Shown: in pieces, positions 1 through 7,551 of the stretch
Numbering within the stretch: the first letter of the stretch is position 1
Layout: every line of letters starts with the position of its first letter
Assembly (NCBI RefSeq): GCF_000504285.1
Contig: NZ_KI632511.1
Coordinates: 8,352,154 to 8,416,153 of the forward strand
Reading direction: 5' to 3'
Length of the DNA: 64,000 nucleotides
From: Actinospica robiniae DSM 44927
Lineage (GTDB): Bacteria; Actinomycetota; Actinomycetes; Streptomycetales; Catenulisporaceae
Notes under the pieces: model-generated
The model's input: the letters and a program-made list of their open reading frames with translations, nothing else
The model's database searches: none
What the model was told of the DNA's origin: nothing
Translations under genes and position numbers: made by a program

Positions 1-790
1 CGAGCCCGACCCGGCGGCGCACCGTGGCGGCCAGCGGGCCCGGCAGGTCGGCCCGCCGGCGCCAGCCCTGGGCCAGCAGGTTCAGCTGCGCGAAGCCGCG
101 CAGCGTGTGGTCGGGCCAGTCGGGGGCGGAGAGCGCGGGCGCGAGGTCGCGCACCCGGGCCGCCGCGCCGGCCGCCTGCGCGTCGACGAGCCGCCGGGCG
201 AGCCCGTCCAGCGGCCGGTAGCCGGAGCCGCGCAGCCCGGCGAGCCCGCCGCGCACCTGGTCGGTGAGCCAGAGTTCGAGCTCGTCGAAGCCGGCGTCGA
301 TCCGGCCGGCCCGCTGGGCGGTGCGCTTCTCCGCGGCCAGCGCGGCCTTGCGCGCCGCCTCCGGGTCGTTGGCCGACTCCGCCGCCTTCTCGGCCACGGC
401 GGCCTTGCGCGCCTCGGCCTTCTGCGCGCGGTCCTTGCGCCCGCCGAGCCACTCCTCGACCCGCGCCGGGAGCGTCGGAGTGTCCGCCACCGTGCCCGCC
501 GACCACAGCAGCAACAGCCCGAGGGCGTGCTTGCAGGGGAACTTGCGCGAGGGGCAGCTGCACGCGAACGCGGGCGCGGACAGCTCGACTGTGACCTGAT
601 ACGGCTTCGAGCCGCTGCCCTTGCAGTCCCCCCATAACAGGTTCGCGCCAGGGCTCGTCCCCGTCTCGCTCCACGGACCCGGCGCCGCGAGCTTGGTGCC
701 CGCCTTCTGCGATGCCGGGTCCGGAGCCAGGGCATGTATCTGCGCCACCGACCACCGCTGAGGTGAGCCGGAACTGGTTTCCGGTGCCAT
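1..790 (-). CDS. SWIM zinc-finger protein (3' end off the left edge)
   Basis: About 263 residues are visible from the ATG at 788-790 and the frame runs off the left edge. A SWIM motif with CxCx6CxH spacing is present: C77, C79, C86, H88. SWIM domains bind zinc and occur in DNA- or protein-binding proteins, for example beside SNF2 helicases; no helicase gene is visible here. After the zinc finger comes an Ala/Arg/Glu-rich stretch (about 115-165), probably coiled coil, then a helical region. The frame keeps strong third-position GC bias throughout. A competing frame in the same strand has an Arg/Pro-rich translation and is a shadow. Partner and substrate cannot be told. Confidence 0.85.
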   Translation of the reverse strand, partial: MAPETSSGSPQRWSVAQIHALAPDPASQKAGTKLAAPGPWSETGTSPGANLLWGDCKGSGSKPYQVTVELSAPAFACSCPSRKFPCKHALGLLLLWSAGTVADTPTLPARVEEWLGGRKDRAQKAEARKAAVAEKAAESANDPEAARKAALAAEKRTAQRAGRIDAGFDELELWLTDQVRGGLAGLRGSGYRPLDGLARRLVDAQAAGAAARVRDLAPALSAPDWPDHTLRGFAQLNLLAQGWRRRADLPGPLAATVRRRVGL

Positions 791-926
791 GGTCCAAACC
801 CTAGACGACCCCTCCGACAGAAACCGGCGGGCATCCGGACCGACCCGATAAGAGGTCGAATCTCAGAGTCGAGGCCATAGACAGCGGGGTCCGCCTGGGC
901 GCCGCGACGGTGGGCGCACCGGCGTG

Positions 927-1556
927 TCAGAACCCGATGGCTTCATCCAGCAACAGGACGGTGCACCGCCCGGGGTGCAGCTCGCCGTTGAGGATCAGCA
1001 CGCGGTTCGCGGCGCTGGGCTGTCCGTAGGCCTGGCGGGTCCGCTCGCTCTCCAGCGGCAGGCAGTGCTCTTCGATGCGGCGCAGCGCCGTCTCGAGGTC
1101 GGGCACGATCTTCTGCGCGCCGACGATCAGGACGACTTGAGCGGACCCGCCGACGTAGCCGGTGAGCTGGCTGCCGGTGGCGGAGACGGCCACCAGGGAG
1201 CCGGCCTCGGTGACCGCGGCGACGCTCCCGACGATGACGTCGGGGCTGGCGATCATCCGCCGGATCTCGTCCATCTGCGTGGCGCGGTCCATAGCCATGC
1301 CGCGCGGCCGGATGGCGTCGTACCGGCCGCTCTCGTTGATGTCCGCGTCGATGCCGGAGAGCCGGAGCGTCTCGCTGGCGCCGGTGAGCACGCTCGCGCC
1401 CGGCGGGATCAGCTCTTCGACCCGGACGCGGGCGGCGGCCGCGCCCTCGAGGACCTCGGCCGCGAAGTTCTTCCCGCGCAAGGCCGCGGCCACTCGTTCG
1501 AGCTGAGCGGTGGACGCCGGGTCGGTGAAAAGCGGGGTCGTGACGGGGGTGGACAT
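927..1556 (-). CDS. LUD-domain protein (LutC/YkgG-like)
   Basis: 209 residues with the alpha/beta pattern of LUD proteins: an early helix, the VLTGASETLRLSG segment, and a C-terminal Gly/Ser-rich strand region (SQLTGYVGGSAQ) before VLIVGAQKIVPD. The length fits stand-alone LutC/YkgG proteins. In lactate utilisation LutC works with the iron-sulfur proteins LutA and LutB, which are not encoded here, so a lactate role is unsupported. The ATG at 1556 has an AGGAG site seven bases upstream. It is divergent from the ECF41 sigma factor across 138 bp holding a mirror-image promoter pair, so it is probably a target of that sigma factor. Confidence 0.85.
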   Translation of the reverse strand: MSTPVTTPLFTDPASTAQLERVAAALRGKNFAAEVLEGAAAARVRVEELIPPGASVLTGASETLRLSGIDADINESGRYDAIRPRGMAMDRATQMDEIRRMIASPDVIVGSVAAVTEAGSLVAVSATGSQLTGYVGGSAQVVLIVGAQKIVPDLETALRRIEEHCLPLESERTRQAYGQPSAANRVLILNGELHPGRCTVLLLDEAIGF

Positions 1557-1596
1557 GTCGGGCTCCTGTCGTTCGTCGCGGGCGTTCGATCAGTAC

Positions 1597-1623
1597 GACA
1601 AGATGGCCGTCGAGAATGTGAGG
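1597..1623 (-). promoter_or_regulatory. Predicted ECF41-type promoter, leftward copy
   Basis: Read on the minus strand: CCTCACA (1623-1617), 16 bases, then TGTC (1600-1597). This resembles the ECF41 pattern as I recall it (TGTCACA, about 16 bases, CGTC). It points at the LUD gene; transcription would begin near 1590, about 35 bases before its start codon. The same element with the same spacing lies on the other strand at 1632-1658. Confidence 0.6.
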
Positions 1624-1631
1624 CGCGCCCG

Positions 1632-1658
1632 CCTCACATTCCGCGGGCCTGTCTTGTC
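1632..1658 (+). promoter_or_regulatory. Predicted ECF41-type promoter, rightward copy
   Basis: CCTCACA (1632-1638), 16 bases, TGTC (1655-1658), the exact mirror of the element at 1597-1623. The two -35 elements form a perfect 11-bp inverted repeat at 1615-1640 with a 4-bp spacer. It points at the sigma-factor gene. The inferred transcription start near 1665 favours the GTG at 1695 over the ATG at 1665 as translation start. Confidence 0.6.
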
Positions 1659-1694
1659 GAACCAATGCGGACGGACGACGGGAGGCGACAAGGC

Positions 1695-2621
1695 GTGGAC
1701 GTGGACAGTGACTTCGAGACCGGCCTCAGCACGGTGATGGGCGAGCGCCGCCAGCTGATCAACCTGACGTACCGCCTGCTCGGCTCGCTCGCCGAGGCCG
1801 AGGACGCCGTGCAGGAGACCTACGCGCGCTGGTATGCGATGTCCCGGGAGCAGCGAGACGCCATCGAGTCACCCGGTGCGTGGCTGACCACCGTCGCCAC
1901 CCGCGTCTGCCTCAACCTGCTCGGCTCGGCCCGCGCGCGGCGGGAGACGTACGTGGGGGAGTGGATCCCCGAGCCGCTGCCCGAACCGGCCGAGTGGCCC
2001 GGCAGCCGTCCGGGCGCCGCCGCCGACCCGGCCGAGCGCGTGACCATGGACGAGTCGGTCAGCATGGCCTTCCTCGTCCTGCTCGACGCGATGACCCCGG
2101 CCGAACGGGTCGCGTTCATCCTGCACGACGTCTTCCGCTACCCCTTCGGCGAGGTGGCCGAGATCACCGGCCGCACTCCCGCGGCGTGCCGCCAGCTGGC
2201 CTCCTCGGCCCGCCGCCGCGTCCAATCCCCGCGCCCCGCCACGAAGACGACCGCCGCCAAACGCCGGCGCGACGTCGTCAGGGCGTTCAAGTCGGCGTGG
2301 GAGGCCAAGGACATCGACGCGATCATCGGCCTGCTCGACCCGGACGCCGTCGCCACCGCGGACGGCGGCGGCCAAGCCGTCACCTTCCTCGAACCGATCG
2401 AGGGCGGCGAGCGGATCGCCCACGCCTGGATGGAGATCGCGAACCGGGCGCTCAGCGCGATGACGCTGCTGGAGCGCAGCGTCAACGGTCAGCCCGGCCT
2501 GGTGGCCCAACAGGACGGCGTCACCCTGACCGTCTTCGCGTTCGACGTCGCCGACGACCGGATCACCCGCATCTGGGCGATCCGCAACCCGGAGAAGTTG
2601 CGCCGCTGGGCCACGGCCTAG
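1695..2621 (+). CDS. ECF41-family sigma factor with SnoaL-like C-terminal domain
   Basis: 308 residues. Sigma region 2 is near the start (the YRLLGSLAEAEDAVQET helix) and region 4 follows (TPAERVAFILHDVFRYPFGE, then the helix-turn-helix AEITGRTPAACRQLASSARR). A roughly 110-residue SnoaL/NTF2-like extension completes the protein. Between regions 2 and 4 is WIPEPLPEP, close to the WLPEP linker signature of ECF41; NPEKL near the C-terminus is also typical. In ECF41 factors the extension controls activity in cis, with no anti-sigma factor. The GTG start at 1695 has a GGGAGGC site. The stop overlaps the convergent neighbour's stop by four bases. Confidence 0.9.
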   Translation: MDVDSDFETGLSTVMGERRQLINLTYRLLGSLAEAEDAVQETYARWYAMSREQRDAIESPGAWLTTVATRVCLNLLGSARARRETYVGEWIPEPLPEPAEWPGSRPGAAADPAERVTMDESVSMAFLVLLDAMTPAERVAFILHDVFRYPFGEVAEITGRTPAACRQLASSARRRVQSPRPATKTTAAKRRRDVVRAFKSAWEAKDIDAIIGLLDPDAVATADGGGQAVTFLEPIEGGERIAHAWMEIANRALSAMTLLERSVNGQPGLVAQQDGVTLTVFAFDVADDRITRIWAIRNPEKLRRWATA

Positions 2622-3526
2622 CGCTCCCGCAGCCGGTCGTGCAGCGAGCGCGCGACGTGGCCCATGAGGGCTTCGGCGGCGGGCTGAGCGGCGGCCGGGA
2701 CGGCCGATTCGGTGAGGGCGACGACGGCGTAGGCCTCACCGTCCTCGTGTTCGACGACGCCGGCGTCGTGGCGCAGGTTGAGCAGGGTGCCGGACTTCGA
2801 GGCCCAGGTGGTCGAGTCGGAGATGAAGTCGGGACCGAGGCGGCGCTGGACCAGGGCGTTGCGGAGCAGGGCCCGAGTACGCGCGGCGACCTCCGGATGG
2901 ATGGCGGAGGGCGTCCACAGCGCGGCGAGCAGGTCCGCGATGGCGCGGGCGGTGCCGGTGTTCGCGCGGGTCAGGTCGAGTTGAGCGACGGGGTGGCCGC
3001 CGCCAGGGGTGCGCGCCCCGACCGCGATGGCGTGCGCGACCTGCACGCCGGCCTGGTTCAGCCCATCGATCGCGACGGCGTAGAGGTCGCGCATCGGGTG
3101 CCGCACCGCGATGCCGCTGATGCCCGCGTCCGCCAGCACGCGGTCCACTTCAGCCGGCGGCACGAGGTCGAACAGCGCGTCCGCGGCGGCGTTGTCGCTG
3201 ATCGCGATCGCCAGGTAGAGCAGGTCGTCGACGGCGATGCGGACGGGGTGGGCGAACTTGGCGATGCCGGGCGAGGACTGTTCGTCACCGCCGCCGGGGA
3301 TGATCTCCAGCGCCGTCGCGCCGTCGAGCCTCCCGACGCGGATGGCTTCGAGCACGGCGATGGCGAGCGGCACCTTCACCACCGACGCGATCGGGTACGC
3401 GCGGTCCGGTTCGATGCCGATCTCTTCGCCGGTGGCGAGATTCCGGACAAGAAAGGACCCTGATAGTCCGGCCGCCGCGAGCCGGTCCCGCAGTCCATCG
3501 ATCAGATCTCTGTCATGCATCGGCAT
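2618..3526 (-). CDS. Signal-less penicillin-interacting serine hydrolase (BlaB-like)
   Basis: 302 residues of class A beta-lactamase fold with the active-site motifs S48-V-V-K51, SDN and KSGT. There is no signal peptide, lipobox or transmembrane segment: the protein begins MPMHDRDLIDGL. A secreted beta-lactamase is therefore unlikely. It overlaps the end of the upstream lysR gene by 14 bases and is co-directional, with the secreted beta-lactamase divergent. This matches blaA-blaB-blaL of Streptomyces cacaoi, where BlaB is a beta-lactamase-like protein needed for induction. By inference this is the inducer-sensing partner of the LysR regulator. The ATG at 3526 has a GGAGGC site; a TTG at 3544 is less likely. 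Confidence 0.75.
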   Translation of the reverse strand: MPMHDRDLIDGLRDRLAAAGLSGSFLVRNLATGEEIGIEPDRAYPIASVVKVPLAIAVLEAIRVGRLDGATALEIIPGGGDEQSSPGIAKFAHPVRIAVDDLLYLAIAISDNAAADALFDLVPPAEVDRVLADAGISGIAVRHPMRDLYAVAIDGLNQAGVQVAHAIAVGARTPGGGHPVAQLDLTRANTGTARAIADLLAALWTPSAIHPEVAARTRALLRNALVQRRLGPDFISDSTTWASKSGTLLNLRHDAGVVEHEDGEAYAVVALTESAVPAAAQPAAEALMGHVARSLHDRLRER

Positions 3527-4481
3527 CGCTCGCCTCCGGCTCAATGCTCTGTTGTACGGGTACTGTGGTGATCGGTGACCCGGCCGGAACGCCCAGGGCG
3601 CGGGCCAACTCCGGGCCCAACAGATCGCGGATCAGCAGCGCGTCGTCGCCGACGTGGGCGGAGACGGCGTAGCCGCGTGCCAAGGAAGCATCCGCGACGG
3701 GCCGCCAGGTCAGGCCGAGATCCCCCGCCTGCCGGGCGGAGCAGAGCACGAAGTCGCCCGCGCGCATCGCCGCGCCCGCCGCCGCGACGAGTGAGGCGGC
3801 CACCGAGATCTGCGCGGGCAGCAACGCCGCACGGTGGCCGGCACGCTGCGCGATGTCGCGCACGTAGGGAACGTCGTCTTCCGGCTGGATCCACACGCGG
3901 CGGTACGTCGGCTCCGCCCGCGAGGGCCGCAGGGACTCGAGCCGGATCGGGTGGGCGGCCGGGGCGGCGCCTTCGGCAGCAGTGCGCCCGTCGCCGCCCG
4001 CGCGCGAGGCCATGCCCAGCGGGACGACCCAGGCCGCGCCGCTCGGCGGCACCGCCTCGACCACCGCCCGCACCTCTTTGTCGCGCAGCCACTCGGCCCG
4101 GCGCACCGGATCGGCGGTGCGGATGTCCAGGACCACCTGCGCGTCGCGGGCCGCCGCGTCGAGCCGGGCCAGGTCCCGGACGTTGCAGGTCTCGGGCACG
4201 GCCAGGGTCAGCGGCCGGAGCCGGGCCTCCTTGGCATGGTGGTCGAGCGCCTCGGCCTGCTGCACGAGCCGCTTGGCCGGCACGATCAGGTCCCGGCCGA
4301 ACACGGTCAGCGCGGCGCGCCGCGTCGTCCGGTCGAACAGCGGCTGGCCGAGATGCCGCTCCAGCGCCGCGATGCGACGGCTCGCCACCGACTGCGGTAT
4401 GCGCTCGGCGGCCGCACCGAGGGTGAAACTGCCGCGCTCCGCCACGCTCACGAAGATGCGGCAGGCGCTGACGAGGTCCAT
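3513..4481 (-). CDS. LysR-family activator of the beta-lactamase locus (BlaA/AmpR-like)
   Basis: 322 residues. The N-terminal winged helix-turn-helix covers about residues 1-60 (MDLVSACRIFVSVAERGSF, then AAAERIPQSVASRRIAALER, LGQPLFDRTTR). A LysR effector-binding domain follows, ending in a Pro/Ser-rich tail. It is divergent from the class A beta-lactamase with 87 bases between start codons, the usual layout for a LysR regulator and its target, and the signal-less beta-lactamase-like gene follows it in the same transcript. The start is the ATG at 4481; its ribosome-binding site is weak. Confidence 0.85.
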   Translation of the reverse strand: MDLVSACRIFVSVAERGSFTLGAAAERIPQSVASRRIAALERHLGQPLFDRTTRRAALTVFGRDLIVPAKRLVQQAEALDHHAKEARLRPLTLAVPETCNVRDLARLDAAARDAQVVLDIRTADPVRRAEWLRDKEVRAVVEAVPPSGAAWVVPLGMASRAGGDGRTAAEGAAPAAHPIRLESLRPSRAEPTYRRVWIQPEDDVPYVRDIAQRAGHRAALLPAQISVAASLVAAAGAAMRAGDFVLCSARQAGDLGLTWRPVADASLARGYAVSAHVGDDALLIRDLLGPELARALGVPAGSPITTVPVQQSIEPEASDADA

Positions 4482-4568
4482 GGAGACCAGATCATATGCC
4501 AGAACAGCATGGAAACGCGCACAAGGGTCTTTGACCGCATGGATGGGCTCGGACCAGGCTGTCGGATC

Positions 4569-5531
4569 ATGAAGATGTTCCCCCAGCGGGTCTCCGGCCG
4601 GATCGCGGCGGCCGCGGCGTCGATCGGGATGGCGGCGGGCGCCCTGACGGCCTGCTCGGCCAAGCCGGCCGCGTCGCCCGCGGCCGCGACCACCACGGCC
4701 ACGGCCGCCGCGACGTCGTCCGCCACGACCGGCACCGCGCCGTCCTCCACCACCGACACCGCGGCCTTCCAGCAGCTCGAGTCCCGCTACGGCGCGCGAC
4801 TCGGCGTGTACGCGATCGACACCGGCACCGGCCGCTCGGTCGCGTTCCAGGCGGACGAGCGGTTCGCCTTCTGCTCGACCATCAAGGCGTTCGCCGCCGG
4901 CGAGCTGCTGCGCCGCGAGACCGACGCGCAGCTCGCGCAGACCATCACCTACAGCGCGTCCGACCTGGTCGACTACTCGCCCGTCACCTCGAAGCACGTG
5001 CAGGGCGGTATGACGCTGACGGCCGTGATGTCCGCCGCGATCGAGGTCAGCGACAACACCGCGCTGAACCTGATGTTCGGGCGGCTCGGCGGGCCGGCCG
5101 GACTGCAGAGCGCACTGCGCTCGCTCGGCGACGCCACCACCGACGTCGACCGCACCGAGCCCACGATCAACACCGCAGTGCCGGGCGCGGTCCAGGACAC
5201 CAGCACGCCGCGCGCGCTGGCCGCGGACCTGCGCGCGTTCGTGCTCGGCGACGTGCTGACGGCCGGCCGCCGTGCCCGACTGACGGCCTGGCTCCAGGCG
5301 AACACCACCGGCGGCCCGTACATCCGCGCCGCCGTCCCGACCGGTTGGAAGGTCGGCGACAAGACCGGCAACGGCGACTACGGCACCCGCAACGACATCG
5401 CCGTGCTCTGGCCGACGCACGGCGCGCCCATCGTGATCGCGGTGCTCTCGCATCGCGGCACCCAGAACGCGAGCTCGGACGACGGCCTGATCGCCGACGC
5501 CACGAAGCTCGCCCTCCAGCAACTCGACTGA
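4569..5531 (+). CDS. Class A beta-lactamase, predicted lipoprotein
   Basis: 320 residues. A signal peptide (basic MKMFPQRVSGR, then an Ala-rich core) ends at the lipobox L26-T-A-C29, so the mature enzyme is probably lipid-anchored on the outer face of the membrane. An Ala/Thr/Ser-rich linker follows (about 30-62). The catalytic set is complete: S103-T-I-K106, S161-D-N163, the omega-loop glutamate in RTEPTIN (E197) and K265-T-G267. It should hydrolyse penicillins and related beta-lactams. The ATG at 4569 gives the best signal peptide; in-frame ATGs at 4539 and 4509 are possible. Regulation is probably through the divergent LysR gene. Confidence 0.92.
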   Translation: MKMFPQRVSGRIAAAAASIGMAAGALTACSAKPAASPAAATTTATAAATSSATTGTAPSSTTDTAAFQQLESRYGARLGVYAIDTGTGRSVAFQADERFAFCSTIKAFAAGELLRRETDAQLAQTITYSASDLVDYSPVTSKHVQGGMTLTAVMSAAIEVSDNTALNLMFGRLGGPAGLQSALRSLGDATTDVDRTEPTINTAVPGAVQDTSTPRALAADLRAFVLGDVLTAGRRARLTAWLQANTTGGPYIRAAVPTGWKVGDKTGNGDYGTRNDIAVLWPTHGAPIVIAVLSHRGTQNASSDDGLIADATKLALQQLD

Positions 5532-5533
5532 GC

Positions 5534-5564
5534 CATCTGCACCGGCAGGGCATCTGCACCGGCA
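5534..5564 (+). repeat. Tandem 14-bp repeat between beta-lactamase and PBP genes
   Basis: CATCTGCACCGGCA occurs at 5534-5547 and again at 5551-5564, period 17, directly after the beta-lactamase stop and before the ribosome-binding site of the penicillin-binding protein. No hairpin terminator is evident in this 54-bp gap, so read-through is likely. Confidence 0.6.
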
Positions 5565-5585
5565 AGAAAGGGGTGGGAAGAACCC

Positions 5586-7292
5586 ATGAACTCGATGAAC
5601 GACGATCCCATGGCCCGCATACGCCATATCCAAGGTCTGATGAGCGAGCCGGAGCCGCCGCGGCGGAACCCGAAGCCGCGTCGGAGAGTGCCGCGACGGG
5701 GCGTGCTCGGAGCCGTCGGCGCGCTCGTCGTCGCGGTGGCGGTGACGCTGGTCGCCACCGGGTTCGCCAGCGCGCACGGGCGCAGCGCCGCGGCCGCGCC
5801 GACCCTCGGCTTCTCGCCCGACCCGCGCAGCGGCGCGTCCGGCGCCCAGCAGACCGGCGAGGCGTTCCTGGCCGCCTGGCAACGCGGAGACCTGCACGCC
5901 GCCGCGAACCTGACCGACGCACCGGCCGCCGCCGGCGCCGCGCTCGCGGCCTACCAGCGAGACCTGCACCTCAGCGGTCTGACGACGCAGCCGAATACGA
6001 CCGGCTCGGCCGGTTGGCTCACCTTCAGCATCGAGGCGCAGGTCGGCTCGCCGGCAAGCCCCTGGTCCTACACCTCGGGGCTCGCCGCGTATCAGGGAAC
6101 TGTGCAGGGGCAGTCGCGCTGGTTCGTGAAGTGGAGCCCGAGTATCGAGTTCACCAGCCTCAAGGCCGGAGAGCACTTGGCCCTGGGCACGACCAAGCCG
6201 ACCGTCTCAGAGGTCGATGACGCCTCGGGCCGGGCGATCACCTCCGTCAACGCGCCGAGCCTGGCCAACCTCGTCCACACCATCGAGCAGAACGCCACCC
6301 CTTCGGGCGGCCGGGCCGGCACGACGGTCGAGATCGAGAAGGCCGACGGCACCGTCGCGGGCCAAGTCGCCACGGTCGCCCGGCCGACCGCCGCCGCTGC
6401 CGTGCGCACCACGATCGACCTGTCCGTCCAGGCAGCCGCCCAGAAGGCCGCCGACCGCGCCCCGAACAGCTCGGTCGCGGTGGTCAAGCCCTCCACCGGC
6501 GCCATCCTCGCCATCGCCAACAACCCGCCCGGCGGCCCGGACACGGCGATGGTCGGCAAGCTGGCGCCCGGTTCCACGTTCAAGGTGGTCTCCTCGGCCA
6601 CGCTGCTCGACCAGAACCTCGTCACCAGCCTCAGCCAGCCCGTGCCCTGCCCGAAGGTGCTCGAGGCGGATGGGCTCGCGCTGCACAACTCCGAGCAGGA
6701 GGCCGCGCCCGGCAACGACTTCCTGCAGGACTTCGCACAGTCCTGCAACAACGCATTCAGTAGTTTCTATAACAAGCTGACGACGTCCGACATCTCGGCG
6801 ACGGCCCGGAAGTACTTCGGCTTCGACGAGCCCTGGGACATCGGCCTGAACCAGCCGACCACGTACGCGCACGTCCCCTACGCGGCCGAGGACTCCGCCG
6901 CCGAGGAGATGGTCGGCCAGGACAAGATCACCGCGTCGCCGCTGGCCATGGCCTCGGTCGCGGCGACCGTGGCGGACGGCCGGTTCCGGCAGCCGATCCT
7001 GATTCCCGGAACCACCCAGATCACGGCGGACCGGATGCCCGCGGACGATCTGAGCAACCTGCGAACCCTGATGCACTCCGTCATCACCCAGGGCACGCTC
7101 GCCGGCGTCGTCACGCCCTCGGCCGACACGTACGGGAAGACGGGCACCGCGGAGGTCGGCGCTTCCAACAACAGCTGGACCATCGCGTACCGGGGTGACT
7201 ACGCGGTCTGCGCGCTGGCGGTCGACGGCGGCTACGGCGCCTCGGTCGCCGGCCCCGAGGCGAACAGCGTGCTGCGGACCGTGGAGCCCTGA
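5586..7292 (+). CDS. Class B penicillin-binding protein with MecA_N/NTF2-like domain
   Basis: 568 residues. A short cytoplasmic segment is followed by one membrane anchor (about 39-60), an NTF2-like MecA_N domain (about 75-190), a dimerisation-type linker and a transpeptidase domain (from about 285). Active-site motifs are S330-T-F-K333, S386-C-N388 and K518-T-G520. The arrangement is that of transpeptidases of the PBP2a/MecA and actinobacterial PbpA-like type, which cross-link peptidoglycan outside the membrane. It lies 54 bp after the beta-lactamase on the same strand, so a second, target-based resistance component may be co-expressed. The start has a GGAAG site; an in-frame ATG lies at 5598. 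Confidence 0.9.
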   Translation: MNSMNDDPMARIRHIQGLMSEPEPPRRNPKPRRRVPRRGVLGAVGALVVAVAVTLVATGFASAHGRSAAAAPTLGFSPDPRSGASGAQQTGEAFLAAWQRGDLHAAANLTDAPAAAGAALAAYQRDLHLSGLTTQPNTTGSAGWLTFSIEAQVGSPASPWSYTSGLAAYQGTVQGQSRWFVKWSPSIEFTSLKAGEHLALGTTKPTVSEVDDASGRAITSVNAPSLANLVHTIEQNATPSGGRAGTTVEIEKADGTVAGQVATVARPTAAAAVRTTIDLSVQAAAQKAADRAPNSSVAVVKPSTGAILAIANNPPGGPDTAMVGKLAPGSTFKVVSSATLLDQNLVTSLSQPVPCPKVLEADGLALHNSEQEAAPGNDFLQDFAQSCNNAFSSFYNKLTTSDISATARKYFGFDEPWDIGLNQPTTYAHVPYAAEDSAAEEMVGQDKITASPLAMASVAATVADGRFRQPILIPGTTQITADRMPADDLSNLRTLMHSVITQGTLAGVVTPSADTYGKTGTAEVGASNNSWTIAYRGDYAVCALAVDGGYGASVAGPEANSVLRTVEP

Positions 7293-7341
7293 CGGGTCTC
7301 GCGGCGCGCACCGGAAGGCGCGCGCCGCGGGCCGGTCGGAC

Positions 7342-7551
7342 TCAGCCGCAGGCGTCGGTGAACGAGTACGTCGTGTGCCCCGAGCCGCCGGTGAACTCCG
7401 GCTGGATCTCGTAGCTGCTGATGTTGTACGTGTAACCGAACTGGTAGCAGGAGTCAGCCGGGCGTGCAGCAGCATGCGCGGAGACCGGGCTGAGCGCCGC
7501 GGATGTGTCCTGAAGCCCATGCGGTTCACCCACGCCGACTTCGATCCTCAC
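7342..7551 (-). CDS. Possible 69-residue protein or remnant of a secreted-protein tail
   Basis: The frame opens with a GTG whose last two bases lie in the stop codon of the upstream acetyltransferase gene (GTGA overlap), the geometry of translational coupling. The C-terminal half is Tyr/Ser/Thr-rich with two cysteines (DSCYQFGYTYNISSYEIQPE and FTDACG) and looks like an extracellular protein, but the N-terminal half is not a convincing signal peptide. It may be a short real gene or a decayed gene that lost its secretion signal. No family is recognised. Confidence 0.3.
   Translation of the reverse strand: MRIEVGVGEPHGLQDTSAALSPVSAHAAARPADSCYQFGYTYNISSYEIQPEFTGGSGHTTYSFTDACG

Noticed and set aside
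4482-6176. Long upstream extension of the LysR frame on the minus strand
   Set aside because: It runs antisense through the beta-lactamase and PBP genes, and its Arg/Gly-rich translation shows no family. The LysR domain begins at 4481.
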